Source: an uncultured Acetatifactor sp.
GTDB taxonomy: Bacteria; Bacillota; Clostridia; Lachnospirales; Lachnospiraceae
Reading direction: 5' to 3'
DNA length: 64,000 nucleotides
Assembly: GCA_949840935.1 (NCBI GenBank)
Contig: CATKXX010000010.1
Coordinates: 1-64,000 of the forward strand
The position numbers were made by a program, and so were the translations under genes. The notes below the pieces were generated by a model. It was not told the DNA's origin. It did not search any database and saw nothing but the letters and a program-made list of their open reading frames with translations. Below, one piece after another: positions 15,850 to 25,240 of this stretch. Every line of letters starts with the position of its first letter. The first letter of the stretch is position 1.

Positions 15850-17571
15850 TTACAGCAGGGTCTTCAGATCCTCTGTCAGCTTCTCCACCCTGGCCTGGGC
15901 ATCCTCAATGCTGCTGCCCTTTACGCCCATATAGAATTTGATCTTAGGCTCCGTGCCGGAGGGACGTGCGCAGCACCATGCGTCGTCAGGAAGCTCAAAG
16001 TAGAGCACATTGGAATTGGGAAGACCTGTTGTGGTCTCCTCCCCTGTCTCCATGTCGATCACCTTATCCGTCTTATAATCCCTGAATTTCAACACCTTCA
16101 GATCACCGAATGCCTTGGGCGGATTCTGGCGAAGCTTATCCATGATCTCCGCAATCTGTCTTGCGCCGTCGATACCCTTCATGGTAATGGTGTACTGGGT
16201 CTCCTTGAAATAGCCGTACTTCTCATAAGTATCCAGCATCATATCCCACAGGGTCTTGCCATGCTTCTTACAATACGCAGCCACCTCACAGAGGCACATC
16301 ACCGCCACAATGGCATCCTTGTCCCTTGCATGGGTTCCCGCCAGGCAGCCATAGCTCTCCTCCAGACCAAACACATAATGGTTGCTGCCGGTCTGCTCGA
16401 ACAGTTTGATCTGCTCGCCGATAAACTTAAATCCTGTCAGCACCTCGATCAGCTTTACATTGTAGGCAGCGGTGATGGGCCTGGTCATATTGGTGGTCAC
16501 AATGGTGGTCACCAGGGCAGGATTCTCAGGCATTGTCCCGGTGGCTGTTTTCTCCCTGAGAATATATTCCGCGATCAACATACCGGACATGTTCCCGGTA
16601 AAGGAAACATATTCCCCTGTCTTCGCATCCTTTGCGTAAATCCCCAGGCGGTCCGCATCGGGGTCGGTAGCCAGGACGATATCGGCATCCTTTTCCTTTG
16701 CCAGGCGCAGCGCGTATGTAAACGCCTTGGGATCCTCGGGGTTGGGATAATCCAGGGTGGTAAAATTGGGATCCGGATTCTCCTGCTCGGGAACCACATA
16801 GACATTCTTGAATCCCAGCTCGGAAAGAATACGCCTCACAGGAAGGTTCCCCGTACCGCAGAGCGGGGTGTATACAATCTTGATGTCATCCGCCACCTCG
16901 GCGATCACATCGGGATGGATGATCTGTTTCTTCAGCTCCTCCATGTATTTGTCGTCAATCTCCTTACCGATGACCTGATAAAGCCCCTTCGCCTGGGCAT
17001 CCGCCTTGTCCATAGTCTTTACCGTATGGTAATCCTTTATACTCTGCACCTCGTCTATGATCTGCTTATCCTTGGGTGCAGTCACCTGTGCGCCGTCCTC
17101 CCAATATACCTTGTAACCGTTGTACTCAGGCGGATTGTGGCTGGCAGTCACCACGATACCTGCGGTGCAGCCCAGTGTGCGGAGCGCAAAGGACAGCTCG
17201 GGCGTGGGCCTTAAGGATTCAAACACATAGGCCTTAATGCCGTTTGCCGCAAGGCAGAGAGCCGCCTCATCCGCGAATTCGGGAGACATATTCCTGGAAT
17301 CATATGCAATGGCAACACCCTTCTCCTGTGTGCCCTGCTTTAAAATAAAGTTTGCAAGGCCCTGGGTCGCCTTGCGGACCGTATAAATGTTCATGCGGTT
17401 GGTTCCTGCGCCGATAATGCCGCGGAGGCCGCCGGTGCCGAATTCCAGCTCCTTGTAAAAGCGCTCCTCAATCTCTCCTTCGTTGTCGCGGATCGCCAGA
17501 AGCTCGTTCTTGGTATCCTGATCGAAGTAGTCGTCGTCCAGCCAGAATTTGAATTCATCCATAAAGCTCAT
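15850..17571 (-). CDS. pgcA: Phospho-sugar mutase (phosphoglucomutase, PgcA type)
   Basis: The enzyme interconverts hexose-6-phosphate and hexose-1-phosphate, feeding glucose-1-phosphate to RmlA and UDP-glucose synthesis. The active-site phosphoserine loop is GIVVTASHNPPEYNGYK (Ser about 144). The metal loop is ATDPDADRLG, the sugar-binding loop FGLEESYG, and the phosphate-binding loop RPSGTEPKIKFYMGV. The length, 573 residues, matches Bacillus PgcA. It has its own extended -10 promoter upstream and its own terminator, so it seems transcribed separately inside the polysaccharide locus. ATG at 17571 is used. A second in-frame ATG four codons in is possible. Confidence 0.95.
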   Translation of the reverse strand: MSFMDEFKFWLDDDYFDQDTKNELLAIRDNEGEIEERFYKELEFGTGGLRGIIGAGTNRMNIYTVRKATQGLANFILKQGTQEKGVAIAYDSRNMSPEFADEAALCLAANGIKAYVFESLRPTPELSFALRTLGCTAGIVVTASHNPPEYNGYKVYWEDGAQVTAPKDKQIIDEVQSIKDYHTVKTMDKADAQAKGLYQVIGKEIDDKYMEELKKQIIHPDVIAEVADDIKIVYTPLCGTGNLPVRRILSELGFKNVYVVPEQENPDPNFTTLDYPNPEDPKAFTYALRLAKEKDADIVLATDPDADRLGIYAKDAKTGEYVSFTGNMSGMLIAEYILREKTATGTMPENPALVTTIVTTNMTRPITAAYNVKLIEVLTGFKFIGEQIKLFEQTGSNHYVFGLEESYGCLAGTHARDKDAIVAVMCLCEVAAYCKKHGKTLWDMMLDTYEKYGYFKETQYTITMKGIDGARQIAEIMDKLRQNPPKAFGDLKVLKFRDYKTDKVIDMETGEETTTGLPNSNVLYFELPDDAWCCARPSGTEPKIKFYMGVKGSSIEDAQARVEKLTEDLKTLL

Positions 17572-17657
17572 TTTTTACATACCCCGTTTCTGCACAGTTT
17601 TTCTTCTCAGGGGATCTGCGCACACTGTGCTGACACAGACCCTGCAATATTTAGATA

Positions 17658-17666
17658 ATTATACCA
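17658..17666 (-). promoter_or_regulatory. Extended -10 promoter for pgcA
   Basis: On the minus strand TGGTATAAT is a perfect extended -10 element, about 85 bp upstream of the pgcA start. No good -35 accompanies it, as is usual for this class. Confidence 0.45.
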
Positions 17667-17757
17667 TATTCCTGTAAATTGCGCCACTGTAATTTGTCTG
17701 TCTTATATGCATGAAAACGTATGCCATGTAAACGTATCGGACACAGAAGCCTGTCAC

Positions 17758-19017
17758 TCAGATAATGTAATTAAAGGGATTAATATAATAAGTCCCGCTA
17801 AAGAGGTGGATCATCAACAGCCCCCATCCCACCAGGACGACAATATCACGCCATGTACTCTTTTCCGTGTCGTAGGTCAGCATCACAAGCCTTGCCGCAG
17901 CCACCACCCAGACCAGAAGCATCCCGGATGTCATTTCCCAGGCAAAGCTGCAATATTCCAGCTTGCTCCCCGTCTCCACCAAGAAGGCATATTCCAGAGT
18001 ACCCACCAGATACCCGGTCAGCGCCAGCTGTCCTTCCACATTTTTCACAAAATATCTCGGGCCTGCAGCAAGCATCCAGAGAGGAAAGGCCATGGAAAGT
18101 ACCCAGGACTTGAAAATATTGGGCGAAAATATGCTCCATGCGGTAAAGATAGGGTAGACTGCCACACTGGAATCCGAATGATTACTGCCCCACATGTAAA
18201 ATGCAGCGTAAGAAAACAACAGATAGATCACGGCGGGGATGCTGGCGCAGCCAATCCTCCACAGAAAGCCCCATGTCTTTTTCCAGCTGCCGTCCTTTTT
18301 CCGCAGTGCCGCCACCAGGTCGGCACAGAGATAGACCACCCCTGCGGGAAGCAGCATGAACAGAAAGGTGGGCTTTGCAAATACCGAGACAAACAGTGCG
18401 GCGCCAAAAAACAGGTAAAGATATTTCCTGCTCTTCTCCCCCCGGCAGAACAAAGTCTCCTTTCCACGGTACACCAGAATCAGATCCACCGCGAAAAGAA
18501 ACGACAGGAGCCCAAAGGGCTTTACCGCTATATGGGTGGGGTTAAAAAAGGCGTTGATCCCATACTGCCCCTCATAATGGTAAGGGTTGAACCACCTTAC
18601 ATACATGGGCATGGCAAAGCTCAGCATGGCGCTGACGGCCGCAGCAGCCACTCCTGAACTGCTCTTTCCCCTCCTCTGGGCAATGCGGTCTATCAGAAAG
18701 AAGCTGACCAGAAAATTCAGCACGCTGAAAAGGCTGTTTGCCAAAGCCCCCGCTTCCTCCCAGGGCATTACCAGGATCCAGGCGCAGGCTTTCACAGTCA
18801 GATGCCAGAGCAGATAAGGGCGCTCAAGCCATATCTTCTTCAAAGTTTCAAAGGTGAGATGCTCCGCCTGCCAGATATGGTCGTGGATATCCACATAAGT
18901 ATCGCTCTTAATCTCATTCAGCGTATATTTATACATGATCACAAATAGGACGGCCCCCAGGACTGCCGCTGCCGCATATTTTACCCTGTTCTGATTCCTC
19001 TCCGCTCCTGTTTCCAT
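17758..19017 (-). CDS. Polytopic membrane protein, GT-C-like
   Basis: The 419-residue protein has about ten hydrophobic segments. After the first one comes an extracytoplasmic loop with the acidic/His cluster TYVDIHDHIWQAE, the position where GT-C glycosyltransferases keep catalytic acidic residues. No family name is certain. It follows two long GT2 genes on the same strand, with a 53-bp gap, so a role in glycan transfer or modification outside the membrane is likely. Ile-rich C-terminus YYINPFNYII ends without a soluble domain. The start codon ATG at 19017 has only a modest ribosome site. Confidence 0.7.
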   Translation of the reverse strand: METGAERNQNRVKYAAAAVLGAVLFVIMYKYTLNEIKSDTYVDIHDHIWQAEHLTFETLKKIWLERPYLLWHLTVKACAWILVMPWEEAGALANSLFSVLNFLVSFFLIDRIAQRRGKSSSGVAAAAVSAMLSFAMPMYVRWFNPYHYEGQYGINAFFNPTHIAVKPFGLLSFLFAVDLILVYRGKETLFCRGEKSRKYLYLFFGAALFVSVFAKPTFLFMLLPAGVVYLCADLVAALRKKDGSWKKTWGFLWRIGCASIPAVIYLLFSYAAFYMWGSNHSDSSVAVYPIFTAWSIFSPNIFKSWVLSMAFPLWMLAAGPRYFVKNVEGQLALTGYLVGTLEYAFLVETGSKLEYCSFAWEMTSGMLLVWVVAAARLVMLTYDTEKSTWRDIVVLVGWGLLMIHLFSGTYYINPFNYII

Positions 19018-19070
19018 ATGCCAAGACTCTTATCCTTTCCGTACTTTTTATCCCGTAGTATCTGTTCCGT

Positions 19071-21077
19071 CTATCCCTGTATTTTCAGGGAATAGTCGCT
19101 TCTGTCAAGGGAGAAATTCGGATTGTAATAGGGATCCCCCGCCTCCAGCACAGCTTTCCATTTCCGGCGGAATTTCTCCGATTCCCGATTGTACCGCTCC
19201 GCCTTCTCCCCATTGTCGTCCAGCCCCCGGGAGACGGATTCATAATGGAACAGCTCCGCAAAGGGAGTGAATACATTCAACAGCCCCTTCTCCCGCAGCT
19301 TCAGGCAGAAATCCACATCATTCAGCGATATGGCAAAGCCCTCGTCCAGTCCGCCCACCTCCTCATAGAGGTTCTTCTTTACCAGCAGACAGGCCCCTGT
19401 CACAGCCGTGACATCCTGGGCATAGCAGAGCCTTCCCATATACCCCAGGTTCTGCCGGTGCTGTTTATAATGGGTATGGCCCGCCGTCCGGTGAGCCCCC
19501 AGGCCGATCACTACCCCTGCATGTTGGATCGTCTTATCTCCGTAGTAGAGCTTGGCGCCCACCGCCCCCACATCCTCTCTCTGGGCGTACATCAGAAGCT
19601 CCTCCATCCAGTTGACGGTGATGACCTCCGTGTCGTTGTTCAACAGCAGGACGTACTCGCCTGTGGCGTATTTTACGCCCAGATTATTCACCGAGGAATA
19701 ATTAAAACCTCCCCGGAAGGTGACGACCACAATCCTCCCGTCGCCGCTGCGTTGTATTTCCCCATCCCCCTCATAGGGGAATCCCAGAAGCTGTGTATAA
19801 TAATCCCTGATCTCCTGCGTGGAGCTGTTGTTCTCCACGATCACAATCTCAAAATTGTCATAGGTGGATTTTTCCAGTACCGAGGACACACATCTGCGCA
19901 GATTCTCCACATGATCCCTGTTGGCAATGATCACGGAAACCTTCGGCGTCCCAAGGATCTGGTAACGGATGCGGAAGATCGTCTCAAAGGCCCTGGTGCT
20001 CTCGATCTTAAAATGGTCGAAGCCATGCTTCCTCAGATGCTCCGCCACCGCCCCCTTCGCCGCCTCGATGGCATAGGGCTTCGCCTCGATGCCGGAGGCC
20101 ACGCTTCCCGCATGGCTGCGCCAGTAATACATGAGCCTGGGCACGTGTACCACCTTTTTCGCATTGTCCGTCAGACGCAGGATCATGTCGTGATCCTGGC
20201 TGCCGTCAAATTTCGGGCGGAACAGCTCGCTGCCGTCCAGAAGCTCCCTGGCAAACACGCTGAAATGGCAGATGTAATTATTGGCCCGGAGATTATCCGG
20301 GGAGTAATCCGGCTTAAAGTGCATGGTCAGCATATGGTTGATATCGCCGCTCTTAAAGGTGGTCTCATCGCAATAGAGATAATCCGCATCCTGCTCGTTG
20401 ACAGCCTTCACATATTCATAGAGCACGCTGGGATGCAGGATATCATCCTGATCCAGAAGCCCGATAAACTCTCCCGTGGCCATGGCCAGACAGGCGTTTG
20501 TGTTCCCCGCAATGCCGCTGTTTCGCTCCAGCTTCCGGTATACCACCCTCCCGCCGGACTTTTCCACATACTCTCTGCAGATCTCCTCTATATAGCCATG
20601 CGCCGCATCGGAGCCGTCCGCCAGGCACAGCTCCCAATTCTCATAGGTCTGGTTCATCACGGATTCCAGCATCTCAATCTGAAATTCCCTCGGATTATTC
20701 CAGAGAGGCACCAGGATGCTGATCTTCGGCATCCGCGGAAACACGGCAGCCCTCTCCGCAGCCGCCTGCTCCGGCGAAGGAAAGCTCTCTGTACCAAACT
20801 GCCGCATAGCCTTCCTCTCCCGCTTCTTGTAATCCAGTTTGTGAAGTACCCCCCTGGGGCCGCCGCAGTTCGCCAGCCGGTCCTTCTGGCGGATCAGCCA
20901 GTGCACGCAGCTGCGCAGTGGCTTGCTCAGCTTCCACAGAGGATTCTTTTTGATCCGGTTCAGCTTCCATTCCAATTCTTCGTTTTTTGCTTCCAGATCA
21001 GCCACCCGTGCCGCCAGGTCGGCGCATTTCAAATGTTCCTGCTCATATGCCTCTCTGTAGTCTGTCGTCTCTGTCAT
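19071..21077 (-). CDS. Tandem-domain GT2 glycosyltransferase with N-terminal coiled coil
   Basis: The protein (668 residues) begins with a short coiled coil (ADLAARVADLEAKNEELEWKL) and carries two GT2 domains. The first starts at about 115 (PKISILVPLWNNPREFQIEMLESV) with GLLDQDDILHP. The second starts near 375 (PKVSVIIANRDHVENLRRCV) with LLLNNDTEVI and SLNDVDFCLKLRE. Two active sites in one chain suggest a polymerising or disaccharide-adding enzyme. The ATG at 21077 has GGGGGA upstream. The track start at 21089 is a GTG without a site. It follows the next long GT2 gene by 15 bp and probably acts with it before Wzm/Wzt export. Confidence 0.88.
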   Translation of the reverse strand: MTETTDYREAYEQEHLKCADLAARVADLEAKNEELEWKLNRIKKNPLWKLSKPLRSCVHWLIRQKDRLANCGGPRGVLHKLDYKKRERKAMRQFGTESFPSPEQAAAERAAVFPRMPKISILVPLWNNPREFQIEMLESVMNQTYENWELCLADGSDAAHGYIEEICREYVEKSGGRVVYRKLERNSGIAGNTNACLAMATGEFIGLLDQDDILHPSVLYEYVKAVNEQDADYLYCDETTFKSGDINHMLTMHFKPDYSPDNLRANNYICHFSVFARELLDGSELFRPKFDGSQDHDMILRLTDNAKKVVHVPRLMYYWRSHAGSVASGIEAKPYAIEAAKGAVAEHLRKHGFDHFKIESTRAFETIFRIRYQILGTPKVSVIIANRDHVENLRRCVSSVLEKSTYDNFEIVIVENNSSTQEIRDYYTQLLGFPYEGDGEIQRSGDGRIVVVTFRGGFNYSSVNNLGVKYATGEYVLLLNNDTEVITVNWMEELLMYAQREDVGAVGAKLYYGDKTIQHAGVVIGLGAHRTAGHTHYKQHRQNLGYMGRLCYAQDVTAVTGACLLVKKNLYEEVGGLDEGFAISLNDVDFCLKLREKGLLNVFTPFAELFHYESVSRGLDDNGEKAERYNRESEKFRRKWKAVLEAGDPYYNPNFSLDRSDYSLKIQG

Positions 21078-21092
21078 AATGTCCCCCACTTC

Positions 21093-23126
21093 TCACAATA
21101 CCTCCAGGAAACGGTTCGACCAGTTCATCAGCCCCGCTCCCGTGATCCGGTGCTTCACTGCCACACCGACCCGGTACCTCCCCGGCGGAAGCAGATTTGC
21201 CTTCAGCCTCACATGGAATCCGCATAAGCCCACATTTACCTGATCCGGCATATTTTCCACAAGATCAGGCCTATATTGTTCGCTTAACGGAATGACCAGC
21301 GCTCCGCTGGGCCCCCGGAACCATTCATCTGCCTCCGGTGAAAATACCTCCGACACCTTTTTCAGCATAAGGCTTTTGTCGTAACACGCGTTATTATCTC
21401 CCAGCACCGCCGCCCAGCCGCAGACTCCTTCCGGCTGCACCGTTTCGATGCGCACCATGACGCACTCGTCCCGGCGATGGTCATACAACGTCTTTTCCAC
21501 CAGGAATTTATCATATTCCTGCACAGCATTTCCCATAACCTGACAGGCCGGGCGGATTTTCGTGTCCAGCCCCTCCCTGCTAAAATGTACGGAAAAGTAG
21601 GGATCCTTCCCCACCAGCCCCGGGTGCCTCTCATACAGCTTCTCCCGCTCCTCCAGAAGGCGTTCCAGCTTTTCCACCGACTCATCTTCCCCCCTGCTCA
21701 GGGATTCATGATGGTATGCGTAACAACCGTTCATGCATACGTTGTGGTATCCCGTCTCATACAGGGTAAAACACAGATCCACATCATTAAATGCCACCTG
21801 TAATTCTTCTGAAAAGCCTCCTGCCTCCCGGAATCTGTCACGCCCTGTCATTAAGCAGGCGGCAGTCACTGCCAGATAATTTACATTTCCGTGGTACGTG
21901 TAACCATACGCCTCCCCGTCCTCCAGAAACTGCAGCTTGTGCACCGGCCCCATGGGAAGATTGGTGATGCCCATATGCTGGATCCTTTCCGACCCGGGAT
22001 AGTACAGCTTCATCCCCACCGCACCTGTATACGGCCTTGACGCCAGGGACGCCATCTGTCCTATACAGCCCGGTACCGCCAGCTCCACATCATCATTCAG
22101 GAACAGCAGGAAACGGCCCCTGGCCGCCTCCGCCCCCAGGTTACACATCCGGGAGAAATTGAATTCCATGGGCCGGTACAGGTAAGAGGCCTCCACTGTC
22201 CCACAGGACAGTTCTCTGATCAGCTTTTCCGCTCTCTCCCGGTTTTCCTCCTGGCTTCCGTTGTCCACCACGACCATTTCCAGTCTCAGCCCCTCTGCCG
22301 TGTTTATCACAGCCCTGAGGCATTTCTCCAGAAGCTCCACATGATCCCTGGAAGGGATGATCACGGAGACTGCCGGGCCTTCGGAAGGCCCGGCGGCGCC
22401 CTCCTCGTCTTCCCGGCAAAATGCCTCCGAAAGCTCCCCGGCGCCCTCCTCCCCGGCCCCCCGGTAAAATGCCTCCGAAAGCTCCCCGGCACGCTCCTGC
22501 AGGCAGGGTAATGGCTGGCGGTACCGCGCCTGCTCCTCCAGGCTCCCGCAGTGGAACAGGATCTGAGCCACATGCCCTATGCTGCGGGCACCTTTCTCAT
22601 AGCCTCCCGCCACTTCCACGCAATATCGTATCCACCGGGCATACGCAGGAAAATCCGCCGCCAGCAGGTCATTTCCCTTTACGGTGTACCACAGGGTATC
22701 CCTGCCGGCAGCTTCCCTCACCCTGGCAAAAAAGTCTTTCCGCATGGCCACAATGCTTCCGAAATAAAAGCAGCTGTCCAGCACATCTGGGGACCAGTCC
22801 GGCTTAAAATCAGGGAAACAGGCCTTCCCCTTCTCCTCCCGAACATCCTCATCCCCATACAAAAGCTGTACTTCAGGGTGCTGCATAAAATAACATATGA
22901 TGCTTTTTCTGGCATATGAAGTCAGCGTCCCCCTGGCCACACAGAGGAACACATAGTCGCCGTCCTCTGTCTCCCCCGGCAGGCACGCTTCGTTCTCCTC
23001 CTGCCACAAAAGGGCCTGCTGTTCCAGCCATTGGCCATAGCTGCCCCTCTTTTTAGCCAGAAGAAGCTTATACCGCATATTATCCTTTTGTGAAAGCAGC
23101 TGTTTCGCCAGTTTCCTGATATCCAA
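21093..23126 (-). CDS. Long GT2 glycosyltransferase with degenerate first domain
   Basis: The 677-residue protein has an N-terminal region resembling the second half of a GT2 domain (LLYGDEDVREEKGKACFPDFKPDWSPDVL), lacking the usual nucleotide-binding start. A complete GT2 domain follows from about residue 248 (AVSVIIPSRDHVELLEKCL, VVVDNGSQEEN, LFLNDDVELA, AFNDVDLCFTL). A beta-rich C-terminal region of about 120 residues is unassigned. Between the domains lies a Glu/Gly-rich linker containing a repeated GELSEAF segment. It is encoded 21 bp after the WbdD-like gene and just before the tandem-domain enzyme, so chain extension is likely. Confidence 0.85.
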   Translation of the reverse strand: MDIRKLAKQLLSQKDNMRYKLLLAKKRGSYGQWLEQQALLWQEENEACLPGETEDGDYVFLCVARGTLTSYARKSIICYFMQHPEVQLLYGDEDVREEKGKACFPDFKPDWSPDVLDSCFYFGSIVAMRKDFFARVREAAGRDTLWYTVKGNDLLAADFPAYARWIRYCVEVAGGYEKGARSIGHVAQILFHCGSLEEQARYRQPLPCLQERAGELSEAFYRGAGEEGAGELSEAFCREDEEGAAGPSEGPAVSVIIPSRDHVELLEKCLRAVINTAEGLRLEMVVVDNGSQEENRERAEKLIRELSCGTVEASYLYRPMEFNFSRMCNLGAEAARGRFLLFLNDDVELAVPGCIGQMASLASRPYTGAVGMKLYYPGSERIQHMGITNLPMGPVHKLQFLEDGEAYGYTYHGNVNYLAVTAACLMTGRDRFREAGGFSEELQVAFNDVDLCFTLYETGYHNVCMNGCYAYHHESLSRGEDESVEKLERLLEEREKLYERHPGLVGKDPYFSVHFSREGLDTKIRPACQVMGNAVQEYDKFLVEKTLYDHRRDECVMVRIETVQPEGVCGWAAVLGDNNACYDKSLMLKKVSEVFSPEADEWFRGPSGALVIPLSEQYRPDLVENMPDQVNVGLCGFHVRLKANLLPPGRYRVGVAVKHRITGAGLMNWSNRFLEVL

Positions 23127-23147
23127 GCTTCCGTCCTCCGGCTGTCC

Positions 23148-25205
23148 TCAGATCAGCCTCTTTACCGCCTCCGCCATGTCGCGCGCCATCTCCTGTGACA
23201 GCCTTACTATCTCCATGCGGATGTGGAGGGTGTTTTCCGCGCTGCGGTTTAACCTTGTCATGTCAATATTGATATTGGGATCCTCTGTGGGAAAAATATA
23301 AGTACCGGGCTTCGCCACCCTGCCGTTTACCAGGACATTCTTTTTCTTCTTATCCAGGGGCACGGCCTCCCCGTTCAATGTCAGCTCCAGAAGCCTTACC
23401 ATACAGGCTTCCATGGCAGGGTCTATGCGCAGCATCCTTACGTCCCCGCTCACCTTCAGCTCCAGCTCGATCAGGTTCTCCCCCCGGCAGGCATCCTGCA
23501 CAAAATAAGATCCCTCCTCGCTGAAGCCCTTCCCCTTATCTTCATAGACCTGGACACGGCTCACACTCTCGGAATCCTGGTATCTGTCAATCCACTTCAG
23601 GGGCGTCAGCACACGTTTTCCGATCATCTCGCGCATTTCTGCCATAGCAAGACGGTTTCCGGTGACAAATTTCTGAAAGCCCCTCTCCTGCTCCCTGAAA
23701 TTTTCCGCATCCTCCTCCGTAATCTGCAGCTCCTCCAGAATCCTGTCAAGCTTCAGCTTATTCCGCTTCTCGTCCTCCAGCAGATAGCAGTATATAGCGC
23801 GGAAGGCCAGCTCCTTGACGCTGATGGGCTTGCCGAAGGTCCATTCATAGTCGATCAGCGTCCACTTATCCCTGCTCACCAGGATATTTGCGAAGATCAG
23901 GTCAAAGTCCGCCACCGGATAATCGCTGTTATACCCAACCCTCTCCACATACTCCCTGAAGAACCTGTGAAAGCCTTCCAGGTCATCCCTTTCCAGGCAT
24001 TTATCCATCAGCTCCGAAAGCGGGATTCCCAGCACAAATTCAAACTGTGCATACAGCTCGTCCCCCTTCTCCTCCAGGGTACATTTATTGATCTCGATAT
24101 TGCCTCCCTGATATTTCTCCTCCAAATTCTCATAGGCCAGCGCCATCCCCCTGATATGTTCCCTGGCGGCCCCGCTCATGGGATACTTCCGGACGCTGAT
24201 GCTCCCTTGCGCGTCCCTGCTGATCTCCGTTTTAATGGCGTACTCCGGGGCGCGGTCATTGGAATATTTCACATACTTTATGTCGAAGCCCTGCCCGATC
24301 ACGGCGAGATAGGAATTGGCAAACACAGAAAACAGCCCCTCCTCCACCACCCCGTCAAAGGCGTTCTTTTCGTCAAAGAGCATCATCCTGTCCCGGTCAA
24401 AATTGCGTATATTATTGGCCAGCTCCCCCTTCCCCGGCAGATAGTCGTCGCTGTACAATGTAGTCATAAACTTATAGTCGGGATAGGGATAATAAAAATG
24501 ATATTGCGATATCCCGCATCTGCGGAAGAGCTTCTCAAGCCCCTTTCTTCCGAATGTCTTCACGCTGTCACCGGAGCTGTAATTCTCAATCCCCGAAAAA
24601 TACGTCCCCAGGTGATCCTCCCTGCAGCCCGCAAAATATTTCATTCCATACTTGTTTTCAATGGCAATGACCATTCTGCCGCCCTCATTCAGATGCGGCA
24701 GGAGAAGCCTCAGGAAATCCTCATACGGCCTGTCTCCCCCGATATAGCTCTGGCCATACTCAAAGACACCCACGAGAAAGATGTAATCAAAATCCTTCGG
24801 CAGGCCAGGCTCAATATCAATAAAATTGCCCACATGGATGGTCACATTCCCACATTCGCTGTGGCGGTAAGCGTTGATCAGGCTTCTCTTTTTCGACAGC
24901 TCCACGCAGGTAACGCTTTCCGCCTTCCTTGACAGCATACCTGTGACCGCCCCGCATCCGCTGCCCACCTCCAGCACCCTGTCGCTCTTTTTCAGTGGGA
25001 TCCAATCCACGATATTTTCCCGCAGAGGGGACAGATGGTACAGGACGGGCCAGCTCTTCCTCTCCTCGATCACCCCCGCATACTCGATGGGGGAAAGCTT
25101 TTTCACAATATCCAGCAGCTCGTCCTCCACTGCTCCGTCACAGTAAAGATCCTCCCCGGAATAGTTACTGTAATCCAATTTAACCCTGCCAATCTTCTCT
25201 AACAT
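23148..25205 (-). CDS. WbdD-like SAM methyltransferase fused to a kinase-like domain
   Basis: The N-terminal half is a class I methyltransferase: DRVLEVGSGCGAVTGMLSRKA (about 76-96) is the SAM motif and VTCVELSKKR the ribose-binding acidic strand. From about 330 to 500 there is a protein-kinase or phosphotransferase-like domain, ending in DFDLIFANILVSRDKWTLIDYEW, which fits the D-x-x-x-x-N catalytic loop and metal-binding Asp. The order methyltransferase then kinase is that of WbdD, which caps O9a mannan in E. coli. The C-terminal 180 residues look beta-rich, not the long coiled coil of WbdD. It is next to a Wzt with a carbohydrate-binding-like tail, which supports a capping role. Function is inferred. 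Confidence 0.7.
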   Translation of the reverse strand: MLEKIGRVKLDYSNYSGEDLYCDGAVEDELLDIVKKLSPIEYAGVIEERKSWPVLYHLSPLRENIVDWIPLKKSDRVLEVGSGCGAVTGMLSRKAESVTCVELSKKRSLINAYRHSECGNVTIHVGNFIDIEPGLPKDFDYIFLVGVFEYGQSYIGGDRPYEDFLRLLLPHLNEGGRMVIAIENKYGMKYFAGCREDHLGTYFSGIENYSSGDSVKTFGRKGLEKLFRRCGISQYHFYYPYPDYKFMTTLYSDDYLPGKGELANNIRNFDRDRMMLFDEKNAFDGVVEEGLFSVFANSYLAVIGQGFDIKYVKYSNDRAPEYAIKTEISRDAQGSISVRKYPMSGAAREHIRGMALAYENLEEKYQGGNIEINKCTLEEKGDELYAQFEFVLGIPLSELMDKCLERDDLEGFHRFFREYVERVGYNSDYPVADFDLIFANILVSRDKWTLIDYEWTFGKPISVKELAFRAIYCYLLEDEKRNKLKLDRILEELQITEEDAENFREQERGFQKFVTGNRLAMAEMREMIGKRVLTPLKWIDRYQDSESVSRVQVYEDKGKGFSEEGSYFVQDACRGENLIELELKVSGDVRMLRIDPAMEACMVRLLELTLNGEAVPLDKKKKNVLVNGRVAKPGTYIFPTEDPNINIDMTRLNRSAENTLHIRMEIVRLSQEMARDMAEAVKRLI

Positions 25206-25240
25206 TTCTTACCTCACAAATAGTCTTCTCTTTGCTTTCT

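Noticed and set aside
19245-21227. 660-residue plus-strand ORF opposite the tandem GT2 gene
   Set aside because: Shadow frame caused by high GC. No motifs or ribosome site.
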